From Treponema sp. (GTDB lineage Bacteria > Spirochaetota > Spirochaetia > Treponematales > Treponemataceae): a stretch of 59,546 nucleotides of DNA. Made by a program: the position numbers and the translations under genes. The number at the start of each line of letters is the position of its first letter. The first letter of the stretch is position 1. The stretch covers positions 1 to 59,546 of the forward strand of contig JAEDFM010000008.1 in the NCBI GenBank assembly GCA_016292805.1. Direction: 5' to 3'. The notes under the pieces were generated by a model. The model worked only from the letters and a program-made list of their open reading frames with translations. It had not been told where the DNA came from and made no database searches. Of this stretch, positions 52,666 to 59,546 are shown in pieces.

Positions 52666-54107
52666 TATTTTTCTTCGCCTCCAGCCATAAGTGGAATAAG
52701 TTTTTCCAGTTCCATACTATGTGAACCTTTAAGAAGAATTACATCTCCTTCTTTCGCATAGGAATTAATATCATCTGAAATCTGATTGAAGGTCTCTTCT
52801 CCCTTCTGTTCAAACCACATTGCAGATTTATCATTTATTTTTGTAAGAACTTCATAAGCACATTCAATTTCGTTACCAACAAGATAAACATAATCAGCAC
52901 CAGAAGCCTTTACTTCTTCTCCTAATTCTGTATGAGCCTTTACAGATTCTGCTCCCAGCTCCTTCATATCACCAAGAACAAAAATCTTTTTGCCCACATC
53001 TTTAAGACCACCGCAGAATTCAACTGATTTTTTCATGGAATCAGGATTTGCGTTATAACAGTCTTTAACAAGCATGATGTTAGCACCATTTTTAAGAGCC
53101 AGTTTTTTTATTTCCATACGGCCACTTACGGCAGCCATATTTTCCAGCCCGGATTTGATTTCTTCTGCGCCGATTCCTAATTCCTTTGCGCATGCAATTA
53201 CGCCCAGCGCATTGGTGTAGTTGTAAGCGCCGCTTAAAGGAAGATTTACTTCTACTCCATCAACTGTAAATGTAGAACCAAATAATCCGTTGTCACTTAC
53301 AAAAACCACACCATCATTTTCGTAAGGAAATTTTACAACCTTACCTTTTACATTTTCAGTACAGAAATCTGCAAAATCGTCTGATGAAGGAACAAAACAG
53401 GCCCCATCAGCTGGAATGTAATTAAAGCTCTTGCGTTTTTCCAGAGCAATGTTTTCACGGCTACCAAGAATACCAATATGAGCATTTCCAATATTTGTAA
53501 TGATTCCATATTTAGATTTTAAAACCTTAGAAATTTCACCAATTTCATCAACACGGTTCATTCCCAGTTCAAAAATTCCAACAACATGATTAGCACGAAT
53601 TTGAAAAACTGATAAAGGAAGACCTGTTTCAGAATTAAAATTACCTTTTGTATAAACAACCTTATCTTCACCGAAATGAGCTTTAGCCACACTGACCATC
53701 ATTTCTTTTGTTGTTGTTTTACCACATGAACCAGTAATGCTTACTTTTATAAGCTTTGGGAATTTTGCAACATAACCTTCAGCTGCATCCTGAAGTCCAT
53801 GCAAAGTATTTTCAACACAGATAATTACAAGATTTTCATTTTCAGCTGTCAATAAATCATAAACACTGCTGTTTTTTTCATATTCAGATTTATTAATTAA
53901 AACAACAGAAGCACCTGCTGCAACTGCCACTGGCACATATTTATGACCATCCTGGAATTCACCCACTAATGGAACGAACAAAGTATTCTTCTGAACCTGA
54001 CGAGAATCTGTTGCAACACTGTTAAATACACAAGACTTTACTTTCCCAAGTAAAGTTCCCTTTGTAGCAGACAGGAGTTCTTCTAATGACATCAAGCTTT
54101 CACTCAT
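52665..54107 (-). CDS. murF: UDP-MurNAc-tripeptide:D-Ala-D-Ala ligase MurF
   Basis: The 480-residue Mur ligase has ATP-binding SITGSCGKTTTKEMM, the middle-domain FELGMNRVDEIGEI and the C-terminal LVKDCYNANPDSMKKSVEF, which is typical of MurF. It adds D-Ala-D-Ala in the cytoplasm. It overlaps the ftsL gene by four bases (ATGA). Confidence 0.95.
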   Translation of the reverse strand: MSESLMSLEELLSATKGTLLGKVKSCVFNSVATDSRQVQKNTLFVPLVGEFQDGHKYVPVAVAAGASVVLINKSEYEKNSSVYDLLTAENENLVIICVENTLHGLQDAAEGYVAKFPKLIKVSITGSCGKTTTKEMMVSVAKAHFGEDKVVYTKGNFNSETGLPLSVFQIRANHVVGIFELGMNRVDEIGEISKVLKSKYGIITNIGNAHIGILGSRENIALEKRKSFNYIPADGACFVPSSDDFADFCTENVKGKVVKFPYENDGVVFVSDNGLFGSTFTVDGVEVNLPLSGAYNYTNALGVIACAKELGIGAEEIKSGLENMAAVSGRMEIKKLALKNGANIMLVKDCYNANPDSMKKSVEFCGGLKDVGKKIFVLGDMKELGAESVKAHTELGEEVKASGADYVYLVGNEIECAYEVLTKINDKSAMWFEQKGEETFNQISDDINSYAKEGDVILLKGSHSMELEKLIPLMAGGEEK

Positions 54108-54409
54108 TTCTTTTTCTCTCCTGTCATTTCTACACGAACTATATCTTCAGATTCAGCCTTGTGCATTCCTAATTCTTCTTCTGCAATTCTTTCAATTCTT
54201 TCAGCACTTGTAAGAACACTAATATCGCTTACCAGTTTTTTATTTTCCTCAATAAGCTTTGCTTCTTTTACTTCCAGTTGTTTGATTTCACGAAGCAAAT
54301 CTGTATTTTTTTTAGCTTGAACCGCATACATGAACAAAAGTCCAGGAATTGCAGCTGTAATGAGAATAACTAAAACTGTTTTAAAAAAGTTGCGTAATTT
54401 GCGTCCCAT
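54104..54409 (-). CDS. FtsL-like septum protein
   Basis: The 101-residue protein has one membrane helix (about 10-28) followed by a leucine-zipper coiled coil (LLREIKQLEVKEAKLIEEN) and the segment RIERIAEEELGMHKAE, as in FtsL/DivIC. It should pair with FtsQ at the divisome. It starts one base after the rsmH stop. Confidence 0.85.
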   Translation of the reverse strand: MGRKLRNFFKTVLVILITAAIPGLLFMYAVQAKKNTDLLREIKQLEVKEAKLIEENKKLVSDISVLTSAERIERIAEEELGMHKAESEDIVRVEMTGEKKK

Positions 54410-54410
54410 A

Positions 54411-55397
54411 TTAATATCCTATTACTCCTTCAAGATGATATGGAGTTGAATCTGCTAACTTGCGTATAACTCTAAGCTTTGCACTTCTTGAAGGTGAATT
54501 ATCTTTTATTTCCTCTGCAGTTGGTGCAACTGGTTTATGAGTCAAAATTTCTGCACACTGCTGACCACCACAACGGCAGATTGCAACCTCTGGAGGACAA
54601 ACACATTTTTTGCCAAGATTTCTAAAATAATTTTTGACAATACGGTCTTCAAGAGAATGAAATGTAATAACTCCCATTTTTCCGCCAACCTTCAAATCAT
54701 TAAAAGCAGCATTCAATGCACCTGGAAGGCGTTTTAATTCACTATTAACAGCAATACGCAAAGCCTGGAAAGTTCTTGTAGCAGGATGAATTGGACCATA
54801 GCGATAATTACCAGGAACAGCATTCCATATAATTTCAGCAAGAGCTTTTGAAGATTCAATTCTTCCACCCTTACGGGCTTCAACAATAGCTTTTGCAATG
54901 CGACGGCTTAACTTTTCTTCGCCATATAAATAAATAAGATCTGCAAGTTTTTCTTCTGAAAGATCATTAACAAGATCTGCAGCTGAAGTTTCACTTAATG
55001 GGTTAAGGCGCATATCAAGCTTTTCATCATAACGGAAGCTAAAACCTCTTTCTGATTTTTCATAGTGGAATACAGAAATTCCAAGATCAAATAGAATCAA
55101 ATCAGGTTTTTCATATTCAGCAGGATAGTTTTCGTAAAACTGATTAAACCAGCCATTAAAGAAATGAATCCTATTTCCAAATGGAGACAGGCGTTCTTTT
55201 GCACGAGCTTGAATTACAGCATCTGCATCAAGACCAATAACTTCAAGATTAGGATATTTAGTAAGGAAATTGAATGTATGTCCACCTTCTCCTAAGGTAG
55301 AATCAATCATAACAGCATGATTCTCAAAAGGCTCACCAATTGGTGACAGATATTCGAGACATTCGTTTAAAAGTACTGGCTTATGTACAATTTCCAT
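54411..55397 (-). CDS. rsmH: 16S rRNA (cytosine-1402-N4) methyltransferase
   Basis: The 328-residue SAM-dependent enzyme starts with HKPVLLNECLEYL and contains DSTLGEGGHTFNFL, LFDLGISVFHYEKSERGFSF and VITFHSLEDRIVKNYF. It is the second gene of the mraZ cluster, as in most bacteria. A strong ribosome binding site is not obvious. Confidence 0.96.
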   Translation of the reverse strand: MEIVHKPVLLNECLEYLSPIGEPFENHAVMIDSTLGEGGHTFNFLTKYPNLEVIGLDADAVIQARAKERLSPFGNRIHFFNGWFNQFYENYPAEYEKPDLILFDLGISVFHYEKSERGFSFRYDEKLDMRLNPLSETSAADLVNDLSEEKLADLIYLYGEEKLSRRIAKAIVEARKGGRIESSKALAEIIWNAVPGNYRYGPIHPATRTFQALRIAVNSELKRLPGALNAAFNDLKVGGKMGVITFHSLEDRIVKNYFRNLGKKCVCPPEVAICRCGGQQCAEILTHKPVAPTAEEIKDNSPSRSAKLRVIRKLADSTPYHLEGVIGY

Positions 55398-55470
55398 TTT
55401 AATAAAAATTCACCGGAGGCACCGAAAAATTACGGTGCCTCCAGCGAATCCCCTTCCACCCCAAATTTAT

Positions 55471-55917
55471 TTATTGAAAATTAATATCAGTAAATTCTTC
55501 AGCAGCTTCCTTAAAAGAATCTTCACTGGCATCCAGGTATTCTTTATAAGCTTCTGACGCCCAGATTTCCACGTACTTAGCAATTCCAAGCACAGTACAT
55601 TCTTTTGTTAATCCGGCATATTCACGCAAACTTTGTGGAATTGACAAACGGCCATTTTTATCAAACTCAACTTCCTGTGCAGGAGCAATCAACTGACGAA
55701 GAACCCTAAGATTCTTTTCCTTAAGCATTGAAGCACCGTTCATAAGCTTAGCTTGAAATATTTCCCATTCATCAGAAGTAAAAAGCCATAAGCAGCGTCC
55801 TGAACCTTTTGTGACAATAACTACATTTTGATTTAAGGCAGCTCTCAATTTACCAGGAAATGAAAGACGTCCTTTTTCATCAATCGCATTATTGTATTCA
55901 CCAGTTAACAGATTCAT
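55471..55917 (-). CDS. mraZ: Transcriptional regulator MraZ
   Basis: The 148-residue protein contains two SpoVT/AbrB-like half-domains (NAIDEKGRLSFPGKLR and EVEFDKNGRLSIPQSLREYA). MraZ binds repeats upstream of its own gene and represses the division cluster; six matching boxes are present here. The ATG at 55917 is used; a GTG at 55923 lies inside the first box. Confidence 0.95.
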   Translation of the reverse strand: MNLLTGEYNNAIDEKGRLSFPGKLRAALNQNVVIVTKGSGRCLWLFTSDEWEIFQAKLMNGASMLKEKNLRVLRQLIAPAQEVEFDKNGRLSIPQSLREYAGLTKECTVLGIAKYVEIWASEAYKEYLDASEDSFKEAAEEFTDINFQ

Positions 55918-55918
55918 A

Positions 55919-55974
55919 CCCACTTATTACCACTTTTTACCACTATTTCCCACTTATTGACCATTTTATCCCAA
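55919..55974 (-). promoter_or_regulatory. MraZ operator: six boxes
   Basis: Boxes read on the minus strand as GTGGG (55923-55919), GTGGT (55933-55929), GTGGT (55943-55939), GTGGG (55953-55949), ATGGT (55964-55960) and TTGGG (55974-55970). Start-to-start spacing is 10, 10, 10, 11 and 10 bp. The known MraZ site is three or four GTGGG-type repeats at 10-bp spacing. Confidence 0.85.
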
Positions 55975-55990
55975 AAAAATCTAAAGTCAA
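55963..55990 (-). promoter_or_regulatory. mraZ promoter
   Basis: TTGACT (55990-55985) and TAAAAT (55968-55963) on the minus strand are 16 bp apart. The two distal MraZ boxes overlap the -10 region and the others fill the short leader, so bound MraZ would block RNA polymerase. Confidence 0.7.
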
Positions 55991-56090
55991 AGGGTTTTTA
56001 TACCAATAATATAAAAAAGTGTTTATTTTTCCAGATTGTTACTACATACATTTATAGTAATTTTTTGAGTAGTATTTTCTTTACTTTTAT

Positions 56091-56816
56091 ATGTCAAATT
56101 TTTCAGTTTTAAACGAAAGCAGTCTTCACAACACATTAAAAATCTATTACGCATCTCAAACTAATGGCAAAACTGAAGTAGAAATGCATGGTCATATTTA
56201 TGATGTTTTTACTGAAGATGGACAGGTAATAGAAATACAGACAAAAAACCTTTCAAAGCTTTCGAAAAAAATTAAAGATACACTGGAAAAAGGCTTAAAA
56301 GTGACTCTGGTATACCCTGTTCCAGCCACAACAAAAATAATCCTTACAGATGAACAGGGAAAATTTATTTCCAGCAGAAAAAGTCCTAACAAAGGTTCTG
56401 TTTATGATATATTTAAAGAGACAACAGGACTGTATAATATTTTATTGCACAAAAATTTCACTCTGGAAGTTGTTTTTATAACAATGATTGAACATAGAGT
56501 AAGAACCGAAGAACCGGTTCAAGCTAAAAACAACAGAAGAAGATTCAGAAAGAATTGGATTAAATCAAATAAAAAACTGGAAGAAATAATAGAAATTAAG
56601 CGCTTTAAAACAAAAAAAGACTATCTTTCTCTTTTACCACCTGCACTCCCCCACCAATTCTGCGCAAAGGACATAAAAGAAAGATTAAAGAGCGAAAAGC
56701 TGGCACCTGCTAAAATATATAATAATTCAAATCTTATACTCTGGGTTTTAAATAAAATGGAATTACTGGAATATACAGAAACTAGAAATCGAAGCAAATA
56801 TTACAAAGTTAAATAA
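56091..56816 (+). CDS. Unidentified protein, nuclease-like with C-terminal winged helix
   Basis: The 241-residue protein is not one I can name. Residues 12-65 read SLHNTLKIYYASQTNG, then EVEMHGHIYDVFTEDG and QVIEIQTKNLSKLSKK. The arrangement Glu, Asp after a strand, then Glu-x-Gln recalls the core of PD-(D/E)XK nucleases. A basic segment (NNRRRFRKNWIKSNKK) follows near 145-160, and the C-terminal 70 residues (FCAKDIKERLKSEKLAPAK; WVLNKMELLEYTETRNRSKYY) look like a winged helix. It has no Shine-Dalgarno sequence. It is divergent from mraZ and convergent with flaA. Confidence 0.65.
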   Translation: MSNFSVLNESSLHNTLKIYYASQTNGKTEVEMHGHIYDVFTEDGQVIEIQTKNLSKLSKKIKDTLEKGLKVTLVYPVPATTKIILTDEQGKFISSRKSPNKGSVYDIFKETTGLYNILLHKNFTLEVVFITMIEHRVRTEEPVQAKNNRRRFRKNWIKSNKKLEEIIEIKRFKTKKDYLSLLPPALPHQFCAKDIKERLKSEKLAPAKIYNNSNLILWVLNKMELLEYTETRNRSKYYKVK

Positions 56817-56818
56817 AA

Positions 56819-56842
56819 AAGGCGACCCAATAAGGTCGCCTT
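56819..56842 (-). terminator. Terminator of the flaA operon
   Basis: The stem AAGGCGACC/GGTCGCCTT with a 6-base loop lies between two convergent genes, and the minus strand continues with six T. Confidence 0.88.
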
Positions 56843-56868
56843 AGTTATTTCAATCAAGAAAGTTTTGA

Positions 56869-57591
56869 TTACCAGTTGTCAGACATATCGTCTTCGTCAT
56901 GATTTTCCATGTCGTACAAGTCTGTTACAGCACGAAGATCATCAAAGTATACATAATACTGACCACGAGCCTGCATTGGATTACAGTCTACTCTGAAACC
57001 TACAATACGAAGACCAGGTTTATCACCATAGTATACGCTGCTCTGTACAATTCCGTGTTCTCCATCTGGACTTGGAGGAACTACACAAGTAAGTTTTTTC
57101 CATCCAGAGAATCCCAAAGAACCCATATAAAGCTCAAAGTTGCTTCCGAAATAATCCTGAACTAATGCATAAAGCTCATGATCCTGGTTACGGCCACAAA
57201 CCCACATAGAAATTGTTTTTACAGTTCCTTCGATTGGAAGTGGTCTACCAGCTTTAATTGTGAAAGAGTTAATACCACGACGGAAGAAATCAACCCGTAC
57301 ACCAAGTACCTGTGTATCTTCATCTTCTTTACCTTCATCTTCAGGTAATGGTTCTTTCATTGCAGGATTACCGTCAAAAAGACGACCTGTAATTACACCA
57401 TAATCTGGAGAGATATGAACATTCCATGAACCTTCTCTTTCGAATTTATCAATTGATACTTCGCGCAAAGCCTGCATAGCAGAATCTGCACCAATCATTT
57501 CTGGATTTGGATCTGTTAAGCTAGAAGTCTGAGCAAAAACTAAACCAGCTGTTAATACAGCAACAAAACTAAAAGCTAATAATTTTTTCAT
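56869..57591 (-). CDS. flaA: Flagellar filament outer layer protein FlaA
   Basis: The 240-residue exported protein has a signal peptide (MKKLLAFSFVAVLTAGLVFA) and FlaA features: GVRVDFFRRGINSFTIKAG, TISMWVCGRNQDHELYALVQ, GFSGWKKLTCVVP and YVYFDDLRAVTDLY. FlaA coats periplasmic flagella in spirochaetes. The tail is acidic. The start overlaps the stop of the upstream flaA gene (TAATG), so the two are translated together. Confidence 0.92.
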   Translation of the reverse strand: MKKLLAFSFVAVLTAGLVFAQTSSLTDPNPEMIGADSAMQALREVSIDKFEREGSWNVHISPDYGVITGRLFDGNPAMKEPLPEDEGKEDEDTQVLGVRVDFFRRGINSFTIKAGRPLPIEGTVKTISMWVCGRNQDHELYALVQDYFGSNFELYMGSLGFSGWKKLTCVVPPSPDGEHGIVQSSVYYGDKPGLRIVGFRVDCNPMQARGQYYVYFDDLRAVTDLYDMENHDEDDMSDNW

Positions 57592-58349
57592 TATTTTGCA
57601 TCTCCTACTTCATCGTCATCTGTTGCACTACCAAAATCTACATCTTTCAATTCATAACCATCAAAAATGTATGACAATGAATTTGTAGTATATTTGATCT
57701 GATCAAAATAGATAACAAAATTATCAACATATTCAGAAGCATCTGAACGAACTCTGAATCCAATAAATGACATGTTTTCTGGACCTGAACGGAGGTGTGA
57801 ACTCTGCTGAACCCAACCAGGAATATTTACAACAACATTTTTCCAACCAGAGAACAAAAGATTTCCTGCAGGAAGAACGTGTACTGTACCGTTAGCATCA
57901 CGAACCATAACTTCAAGGTAATATTTGTAGTTTGCACCCCAAACCCAGAAATCCAACTGTGTTACGTTTCCAATGAATGGAATTTCGTATGGATTACCGT
58001 CTTTTGATGGATAAACTTCAAACCAGTTATCACCTTTACGGTTATATGCAATCTGAACACCATATACTAAAGGATCAGTATCTGTATTCGCACGCAAATT
58101 CTTCAAAGAATTTGGAATACCAACAGTTGTAACTGTTTTTGGATAATTTTCAGCAACGAAACGGCTTGTATTAATACTCCAATCCCAGCTTAATCCTTCA
58201 CCCTTGTAAAGATAATTCTGATTTCCAATAGAATCAAAATTTTCCATTACGAATGTCTCTACACTCTTTGAACTTGGCTGAGCAAATGCTGGTAAGCCAA
58301 TTACAAACAGACATGCAAGACCAACAAAGACTTTAAGTCCCCTTTTCAT
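57591..58349 (-). CDS. flaA: Flagellar filament outer layer protein FlaA, second paralogue
   Basis: The 252-residue exported protein has a signal peptide (GLKVFVGLACLFVIGLPAFA) and the FlaA pattern GVQIAYNRKGDNWFEVYPS, QLDFWVWGANYKYYLEVMV, LLFSGWKNVVVNIPG and FVIYFDQIKYTTN. It resembles the FlaA2 group. It is first in the two-gene operon, with AAGGAG upstream and a sigma-28-type -10 at 58401-58408. Confidence 0.92.
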   Translation of the reverse strand: MKRGLKVFVGLACLFVIGLPAFAQPSSKSVETFVMENFDSIGNQNYLYKGEGLSWDWSINTSRFVAENYPKTVTTVGIPNSLKNLRANTDTDPLVYGVQIAYNRKGDNWFEVYPSKDGNPYEIPFIGNVTQLDFWVWGANYKYYLEVMVRDANGTVHVLPAGNLLFSGWKNVVVNIPGWVQQSSHLRSGPENMSFIGFRVRSDASEYVDNFVIYFDQIKYTTNSLSYIFDGYELKDVDFGSATDDDEVGDAK

Positions 58350-58400
58350 GCAAAACTCCTTGAAACTTTTAACAAAATAGATAAAAGACTTCTCATTATT

Positions 58401-58428
58401 TTATCGGCATAATGATTCTAAATTATTA
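58401..58428 (-). promoter_or_regulatory. Sigma-28 promoter of the flaA operon
   Basis: On the minus strand GCCGATAA (58408-58401) equals the sigma-28 -10 consensus. The -35 side is weaker (TAAT at 58428-58425, 16-bp spacing). This supports control by the flagellar sigma factor. Confidence 0.7.
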
Positions 58429-58489
58429 CTATTTCTTGATTATATTTCCTATGTTATTCTTTGTCAAATAAACAAGTAGGTTAATCTAA

Positions 58490-58518
58490 TTGAATTTTTA
58501 TTAGTATTAACTTATTAT
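58490..58518 (+). promoter_or_regulatory. Promoter of the aldolase gene
   Basis: TTGAAT (58490-58495) and TATTAT (58513-58518) are exactly 17 bp apart, giving a leader of about 40 bases. Confidence 0.6.
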
Positions 58519-58536
58519 ATCATCAATAAATATACT

Positions 58537-58551
58537 TGAGCAAATTGCTCA
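58537..58551 (+). promoter_or_regulatory. Palindrome in the aldolase leader
   Basis: TGAGCAA-A-TTGCTCA is a perfect inverted repeat with 7-bp arms around one base. It lies just upstream of the AAGGAAG ribosome binding site and downstream of the promoter, where a repressor would act. Confidence 0.5.
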
Positions 58552-58566
58552 GAAAGGAAGTATTTC

Positions 58567-59546
58567 ATGGCTAACGTTAGTTACAAAGAACTTGGTCTTG
58601 TAAACACAAAAGAAATGTTTGCAAAGGCTTTCAAAGGTGGATATGCAATTCCAGCATATAACTTCAATAACATGGAACAGATGCAGGCTATTGTTCAGGC
58701 TGCAGTTGAAACAAAATCTCCAGTTATCCTTCAGGTATCAAAAGGTGCACGTGCTTATGCAAACGCTACACTCCTCCGCTACATGGCTCAGGGTGCTGTA
58801 GAATATGCAAAAGAACTTGGTTGTGCAAAACCACAGATCGTTCTTCACTTGGATCACGGTCCATCTTTCGAAGTATGTAAAGACTGTATCGACAGCGGTT
58901 TCTCTTCAGTTATGTTTGACGGTTCAGCTCTTCCATACGAAGAAAATATTAAAATTACAAAACAGGTAGTTGAATATGCTCACGCACACGATGTTACAGT
59001 AGAAGCTGAACTTGGTGTACTTGGTGGTGTAGAAGACGAAGTAGCTGCTGAAGAATCAAAATATACAAAACCAGAAGAAGTTGTAGACTTCGTAACTAGA
59101 ACAGGTTGTGACTCATTGGCAATCTCTATTGGTACATCACATGGTCGTTGTAAATTCACACCAGAACAGTGTACTCGTGGAGCTGACGGTGTATTGAACC
59201 CACCTCCATTAGCTTTCAACATTCTTGAAAAAATCTCTGAAAAACTTGGTGATTTCCCAATCGTACTCCACGGATCTTCTTCAGTTCCACAGGAATATGT
59301 AAAACAGATTGAAAAATACGGCGGATCTATCCCAGATTCAGTTGGTATTCCAGAAGATCAGCTCCGCAAGGCAGCTAAACTTGCTGTATGTAAGATTAAC
59401 ATCGACTCTGATGGCCGTCTTGCTATGACAGCTGCAGTTCGCAAACACCTGGCAGAAAACCCAGGTGACTTTGACCCACGTCAGTACCTCAAACCAGCTC
59501 GTGACGAACTCGTTAAGATGTACTCACGCAAGAATAGAGAAGTTCT
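58567..59546 (+). CDS. fba: Class II fructose-bisphosphate aldolase, 3' end missing
   Basis: The frame is open from ATG 58567 to the window edge (326 complete codons, no stop). The product starts MANVSYKELGLVNTKEMF and shows AIPAYNFNNMEQMQAIVQA, the zinc-site LHLDHGPSFEVCKDC, VEAELGVLGGVEDE and IVLHGSSSVP with the second catalytic region; KINIDSDGRLA follows. Class II enzymes use zinc to split fructose 1,6-bisphosphate. AAGGAAG precedes the start. It is divergent from the flaA genes, an arrangement I recall from T. pallidum. Confidence 0.96.
   Translation, partial: MANVSYKELGLVNTKEMFAKAFKGGYAIPAYNFNNMEQMQAIVQAAVETKSPVILQVSKGARAYANATLLRYMAQGAVEYAKELGCAKPQIVLHLDHGPSFEVCKDCIDSGFSSVMFDGSALPYEENIKITKQVVEYAHAHDVTVEAELGVLGGVEDEVAAEESKYTKPEEVVDFVTRTGCDSLAISIGTSHGRCKFTPEQCTRGADGVLNPPPLAFNILEKISEKLGDFPIVLHGSSSVPQEYVKQIEKYGGSIPDSVGIPEDQLRKAAKLAVCKINIDSDGRLAMTAAVRKHLAENPGDFDPRQYLKPARDELVKMYSRKNREV

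Overview
The window looks like chromosomal DNA of a host-associated or gut/rumen-type Treponema (phylum Spirochaetota). The reasons are the AT-rich composition, two FlaA flagellar sheath protein genes, a flgB-flgC-fliE-fliF-fliG-fliH-fliI-fliJ motility operon, a reduced division cluster, and a gene order that, from memory and unchecked, resembles Treponema pallidum in several blocks (capD-degT-oxidoreductase genes; mraZ to fliJ; flaA next to the aldolase gene). I saw no phage, insertion sequence, CRISPR array or rRNA gene. One tRNA (Asp, anticodon GTC) is present.

Layout, left to right. 1-391: start of a leftward gene that leaves the window, a 28-bp palindromic operator, a terminator and a frameshifted gene remnant. 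392-4929: leftward heterodimeric ABC exporter and a divergent AraC-type regulator. 5005-5114: tRNA-Asp and its terminator. 5245-12294: a small secreted protein, then the AddAB helicase-nuclease pair. 12418-14777: an exported protein and a very acidic SPOR-domain protein, behind a promoter of flagellar sigma-28 type. 14918-21203: a tightly overlapping operon with a CapD-like nucleotide-sugar dehydratase, a DegT aminotransferase and three subunits that look like a molybdenum hydroxylase but have lost hallmark cofactor motifs. 21289-25846: queA, ruvB, ruvA, a glycerate kinase and ruvC. 25989-27976: PadR, a HAAS-domain membrane protein and a DUF4097 adhesin-like protein. 28048-30604: YebC and a TGS/SAD/uridine-kinase fusion.

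30804-38052 is the leftward flagellar basal-body/export operon. 38299-55917 is one long leftward series: hslUV, xerC, glpK, topA, dprA, a TPR lipoprotein, xerD, ftsZ, ftsA, ftsQ, ftsW, murF, ftsL, rsmH and mraZ, headed by a six-box MraZ operator. The right end holds an unidentified nuclease-like protein, two flaA genes behind a clear sigma-28 promoter, and the 5' part of a class II fructose-bisphosphate aldolase gene that runs off the edge.

The points most worth following are the degenerate molybdenum-hydroxylase trio tied to sugar-modification genes, a G8 tract that is both a stop codon overlap and a ribosome binding site in the ABC operon, a set of sigma-28-like promoters joining exported proteins to the flagellar regulon, three recombination genes whose -10 elements sit 6-7 nt from the start codon, two small terminal-inverted-repeat elements, and the 241-residue nuclease-like protein beside mraZ.
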